6,186 nt of DNA, taken from assembly GCA_027295745.1 (NCBI GenBank), contig JAPUKI010000405.1:1-6186 (forward strand), in the 5' to 3' direction. The translations under genes were made by a program, and so were the position numbers. Below the pieces are notes generated by a model. The model was not told the DNA's origin. It saw only the letters and a program-made list of their open reading frames with translations, and searched no databases. The DNA comes from Acidobacteriota bacterium (GTDB taxonomy: Bacteria; Acidobacteriota; UBA6911; RPQK01; JADFOI01). Shown here in pieces: positions 4,816-6,186 of this stretch (its first letter is position 1; every line of letters begins with the position of its first letter).

Positions 4816-6186
4816 ATGAAGCGCTCTGACTCCTGCTGGCTGGATAAGACTCTGACCGATCTGCTCAGGGAGAATGTCGAGAAAAATCCCGACGCTCCGG
4901 CCATTGAATGGGGCGACATCATTCTCAGTCACGCCGAGTTGGATCTGAAAAGCGATCGCCTGGCCGCAGGATTGGCCAGATGGGGGATAGGAAAGGGCGA
5001 TGTTGTCTCCTGTCAACTCCCCAACATCCCGGAGTTTCTTATTCTTCACCAGGCGGTGTCCAAGCGTAGAGCCATCTTCAATCCCATTCACATGCCCTAT
5101 CGGAGCTCGGAAGTGGAGCATATGTTGAGCTTCGCTGACAGCACCATGTTGGTGGTGGGCCCTCCGGTCAAGGACTTTAGCTACCTTGAGATGGGTCTGG
5201 AAATGCAACAAGGGCTTCCCTCCCTGCGCCATGTCGTCTCGCTGGGAGTTGAAGCAGGCCAGGGGAGCATTCCCTGGGAAGAACTGGCTCATGAGTCTGC
5301 GAAGGCTCAAGAGGAAGACCCGCAGCCCCAGGATCCCTTCTTGCTGCTTTTTACATCGGGCACCACTGCCAGTCCCAAGGCTACTCTACACACTCACAAT
5401 ATGCGGATGAGCAACTCCTGGTTTTGCGGGAAGGATATGGGACTTCGAACAAGTGATGCCATGCTTTGCTGTTCGGCCCTCAGCCACATGTGGGCGATTT
5501 TGAACTATTGGAGTAGTGTGATCTACGGTTGCCGTCAAGTGCTTTTGGAAAGATATCGGCCCAGTACCTTTCCATCCAGGCTGGCTCAAGGTCGGGCAAC
5601 GGTCGTGATTGGGGCTCCCGTGCATGCTATTGATCTTCTGGCCTCTCCTGACTTGACCCCTGACGATCTCCCTGGCCTTCGACTCTTTGCTCTCTCCGGC
5701 AGTGTCTGCTCTCCCGATCTGGTTGGCAAGCTGCGAAAGACCTTGAAGCACTGCACGCCGGTGGTTTTTTGGGGCATGACCGAAACCGGAGGTGGTTTCT
5801 ACACGCGTCTGGATGATCCACCCGAGGTGATTGAGAATACCGCCGGAAGAGTCTCAGGTGCCTGTGTCATTGCGGTTCGCGACGACCAGGGCAAGACACT
5901 TCCCCCTCATCAAGAAGGGGACCTTGTCATTCAAACCCCCTTTGGCATCAAAAGCTATTTCAAGAACCCCAAAGCTACCCAGGAGAGCTTTACCAGCGAC
6001 GGTTGGTTTCGAACCGGGGATTTGGCCAAGATGGATTCCGCGGGTAATGTGCAAATCCTGGGACGCCGCAAGGAAGAAATCAACCGGGGCGGGGCCAAGT
6101 TCCTCCCCGAAAGTGTGGAAGAGGTGATCCTCCGTCATCCCGCAGTGTATAGGGCGGCTATTGTGGGTATGCCCGATGAACGACTG
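4816..6186 (+). CDS. Acyl-/aryl-CoA ligase, ANL (AMP-forming) superfamily, 3' truncated
   Basis: The first 457 codons of an adenylate-forming enzyme that activates a carboxylic acid to acyl-AMP and then to the CoA thioester; the frame is open to the window edge. Motifs in order: the P-loop TSGTTASPK (180-188) followed by LHTHN; WGMTETGG (319-326); GWFRTGD (396-402, D402 for ribose binding); and the hinge GRRKEEINRGG (416-426), then FLPESVEEVI and HPAVYRAAIVGMPDERL at the edge. The A10 catalytic lysine lies beyond the window, within roughly the next 100 residues. TTASPK followed by LHTHN, in place of TTGxPKG, recalls cyclohexanecarboxylate-CoA ligase-like and 2,3-dihydroxybenzoate-AMP ligase-like members; substrate is not determinable. 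The ATG is the first start after an in-frame TGA at 4789; no good Shine-Dalgarno precedes it, so coupling to the upstream gene is likely. A neighbouring dehalogenase-like gene hints at a halogenated or aromatic acid. Confidence 0.93.
   Translation, partial: MKRSDSCWLDKTLTDLLRENVEKNPDAPAIEWGDIILSHAELDLKSDRLAAGLARWGIGKGDVVSCQLPNIPEFLILHQAVSKRRAIFNPIHMPYRSSEVEHMLSFADSTMLVVGPPVKDFSYLEMGLEMQQGLPSLRHVVSLGVEAGQGSIPWEELAHESAKAQEEDPQPQDPFLLLFTSGTTASPKATLHTHNMRMSNSWFCGKDMGLRTSDAMLCCSALSHMWAILNYWSSVIYGCRQVLLERYRPSTFPSRLAQGRATVVIGAPVHAIDLLASPDLTPDDLPGLRLFALSGSVCSPDLVGKLRKTLKHCTPVVFWGMTETGGGFYTRLDDPPEVIENTAGRVSGACVIAVRDDQGKTLPPHQEGDLVIQTPFGIKSYFKNPKATQESFTSDGWFRTGDLAKMDSAGNVQILGRRKEEINRGGAKFLPESVEEVILRHPAVYRAAIVGMPDERL

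Noticed and set aside
4161..4922. 253-codon minus-strand open frame, with another at 4762-5310
   Set aside because: Both are antisense to the dehalogenase-like gene and the CoA ligase, which carry clear motifs; the translations look like shadows of coding sequence.

Overview
The window holds five same-strand (+) protein genes and no RNA genes, CRISPR arrays or recognisable transposase. Four genes are clear family assignments: the C-terminal part of glycyl-tRNA synthetase beta subunit (glyS), a myo-inositol-1-phosphate synthase, an FHA-GAF-PP2C (RsbU/SpoIIE-type) phosphatase, and an acyl-/aryl-CoA ligase cut by the right edge. The fifth, between the phosphatase and the ligase, is a two-[4Fe-4S] corrinoid protein of the reductive dehalogenase family that lacks a Tat signal.

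Organism: a bacterium of moderate G+C. A separate beta subunit (alpha2beta2 GlyRS) argues against Bacteroidetes, although the inositol phosphate synthase belongs by its wording to the Bacteroides/Acidobacteria-like branch. The reductive dehalogenase-like protein and the FHA-GAF-PP2C protein would fit an anaerobic deltaproteobacterium (Desulfobacterota) or a related uncultured lineage. This is inference; no marker in the window settles it.

Layout: 1-68 does not continue the glyS reading frame (frame break, assembly error or chimeric end). 69-425 is the glyS 3' end and 428-1744 the inositol phosphate synthase, two bases apart with a perfect AGGAGG, so probably co-transcribed. 1745-1895 is intergenic, with a large nested palindrome (1750-1832) resembling a REP element or acting as a terminator, followed by an extended -10 candidate. 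1896-3551 is the phosphatase. 3552-3671 is intergenic and carries a 7-bp tandem repeat (six CCACAGA units). 3672-4799 is the dehalogenase-like protein, and 4816 to the edge is the CoA ligase, 16 bases downstream.

Working together: the first pair joins translation to inositol phosphate (probably inositol lipid) synthesis, with no evident functional link. The phosphatase looks like a stand-alone signalling gene; no antagonist, anti-sigma factor or kinase partner is in the window. The last pair is the most interesting: a soluble dehalogenase-like reductase beside a carboxylate-CoA ligase suggests that an organic acid is activated to its CoA thioester and then reductively processed. The substrate cannot be read from the sequence.
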